The position numbers and the translations under genes were made by a program. A DNA stretch of 7,203 nt from an uncultured Bacteroidota bacterium (GTDB lineage Bacteria > Bacteroidota > Bacteroidia > Chitinophagales > Chitinophagaceae). Below the pieces are notes generated by a model. That model saw only the letters and a list, made by a program, of their open reading frames with translations, did not search any database and was not told where the DNA came from. Location of the stretch: assembly GCA_903835145.1 (NCBI GenBank), contig CAILMA010000407.1, positions 1 through 7,203 of the forward strand, in the 5' to 3' direction. The stretch's first letter is position 1, and every line of letters begins with the position of its first letter. Shown here piece by piece: positions 6,722-7,203 of this stretch.

Positions 6722-7018
6722 ATGTCTGATCAAAACGCAACTCTCAAAGTTCGCAATCGGAAAGTTGAAATAAAATGGGTTTCCCAATATTGCGATCATA
6801 TACTAAGCAATTTCATTCAATATAATAAAGAACACGACCTCACTTTTCAGCAAATAGCCAATCTTTTAAAGACTTGTCGAATTTTACAGCATAATGGCGG
6901 AAGGATTTGGTTTGCATTCAACGAAATAAACGGAGTTAAATATAAGGTTGTTTTCATTTTAAGTGGTAAATTTGCAGTAGTAGTAACTTGTTATAGACAT
7001 GGATACAAAGAAAGCTGA
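6722..7018 (+). CDS. Small protein of unknown family, possible toxin-like partner of the overlapping gene
   Basis: The 98-residue product is basic and not securely recognised. It has a positively charged start (LKVRNRKVEIKW), a helical middle with HDLTFQQIANLLKTCRIL (about 38-55), and a C-terminal pair of beta-strands, KYKVVFIL and KFAVVVTCY, ending RHGYKES. A helix followed by two hydrophobic strands with a VV.T.Y end recalls small DUF4258/BrnT/RelE-type toxins, but the key residues of those families cannot be confirmed, so this is inference. The following gene begins 20 nt before its stop, which implies co-translation. It starts 99 nt after nadK in noticeably AT-rich DNA; the leader has no Shine-Dalgarno sequence and only a poor -7 match (TATTTTTA, 6644-6651). 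The overlap, the composition and the protein-like strand pattern support a real gene. Confidence 0.65.
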   Translation: MSDQNATLKVRNRKVEIKWVSQYCDHILSNFIQYNKEHDLTFQQIANLLKTCRILQHNGGRIWFAFNEINGVKYKVVFILSGKFAVVVTCYRHGYKES

Positions 7019-7203
7019 CAAGAAGAGCAAAATTGATGACTACCGGTATGAAATAGTGACACCGGAAGAGCAGCGTGAATCGCAGTGGCTAATTGAGCAG
7101 GGTTTTTTTAAAGATATGGAGGACTATATAAATGTCATGACACGAATGGAAGTCAACATCGTAAAATCCGCAGAAAGAGAAAAGAAAAATGCTGCTGCAA
7201 AAA
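6999..7203 (+). CDS. Small charged protein, 3' end cut by window edge; possible antitoxin-like partner
   Basis: An open frame starts with ATG at 6999, inside the end of the previous gene (20-nt overlap, different frame), and runs 68 codons to the window edge without a stop. The visible part is very hydrophilic and probably mostly helical: a lysine-rich start (MDTKKADKKSKIDDYRYEIV), then TPEEQRESQWLIEQGFFKDM and EDYINVMTRMEVNIVKSAER, then a lysine/alanine-rich stretch. No DNA-binding helix-turn-helix or other named domain is seen. The start has no Shine-Dalgarno sequence, so translational coupling to the upstream gene is likely. By position it could be the antitoxin or accessory partner of the upstream small protein, but nothing in its sequence proves that. 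The C-terminus and true length are unknown. Confidence 0.6.
   Translation, partial: MDTKKADKKSKIDDYRYEIVTPEEQRESQWLIEQGFFKDMEDYINVMTRMEVNIVKSAEREKKNAAAK

Noticed and set aside
6546..6773. Plus-strand frame of 75 codons across the nadK stop and the following spacer
   Set aside because: It begins inside nadK in another frame and runs into the start of the next gene; the sequence is the out-of-frame reading of nadK plus AT-rich spacer.
6530..6799. Minus-strand frame of 89 codons over the nadK-small gene junction
   Set aside because: Hydrophobic look comes from AT-rich spacer read in reverse; it overlaps two better-supported plus-strand genes.

Overview
The window looks like a piece of chromosome from a Bacteroidota (Bacteroidetes) bacterium, probably from the Chitinophagales/Sphingobacteriales side; the exact taxon is inference. 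The main evidence is a C-terminal type IX secretion (T9SS, Por-type) sorting domain on a large repeat protein. Supporting signs are TAnnTTTG-like -7 boxes, AT-rich leaders mostly without Shine-Dalgarno sequences, and a lipoprotein with the CX4CH haem motif common in Bacteroidota electron-transfer lipoproteins. Neither RNA genes, CRISPR arrays nor IS elements were seen.

Layout, left to right. 1-299 is a non-coding upstream region ending in a candidate promoter and ribosome binding site. 300-935 (+) is scpB, a chromosome-segregation protein that works with Smc and ScpA. 936-1316 is a convergent intergenic region with two strong hairpin terminators, a 13-bp inverted repeat linking them, and a cluster of short AAGTACT/CTTYCGAC repeats. 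1317-3815 (-) encodes an 832-aa secreted, cell-surface-type protein: signal peptide, cadherin-like domain, eight Ig-like repeats of about 75 aa each with a conserved cysteine pair, and the T9SS sorting domain. 3937-5499 (-) encodes a lipoprotein fusing a c-type haem domain (CX4CH) to a YVTN-type beta-propeller; it lies upstream of the repeat protein on the same strand. 5500-5743 is a divergent promoter region. 5744-6622 (+) is nadK, NAD kinase. After it, in visibly more AT-rich DNA, come a 98-residue protein (6722-7018) and a second gene (6999 to the window end, incomplete) that overlaps it by 20 nt. The arrangement resembles a toxin-antitoxin pair but no family is securely recognised.

How the genes relate: scpB and nadK are conserved housekeeping genes with no functional link to their neighbours. 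The two minus-strand genes both encode exported products and could be co-transcribed, with a further candidate promoter before the repeat protein. The small overlapping pair at the right edge looks like an accessory cassette placed after nadK. The most interesting leads are this pair, the propeller's recurring Pro-His motif, and the repeat-rich convergent intergenic region. Nothing in the window is clearly a new multi-gene system.
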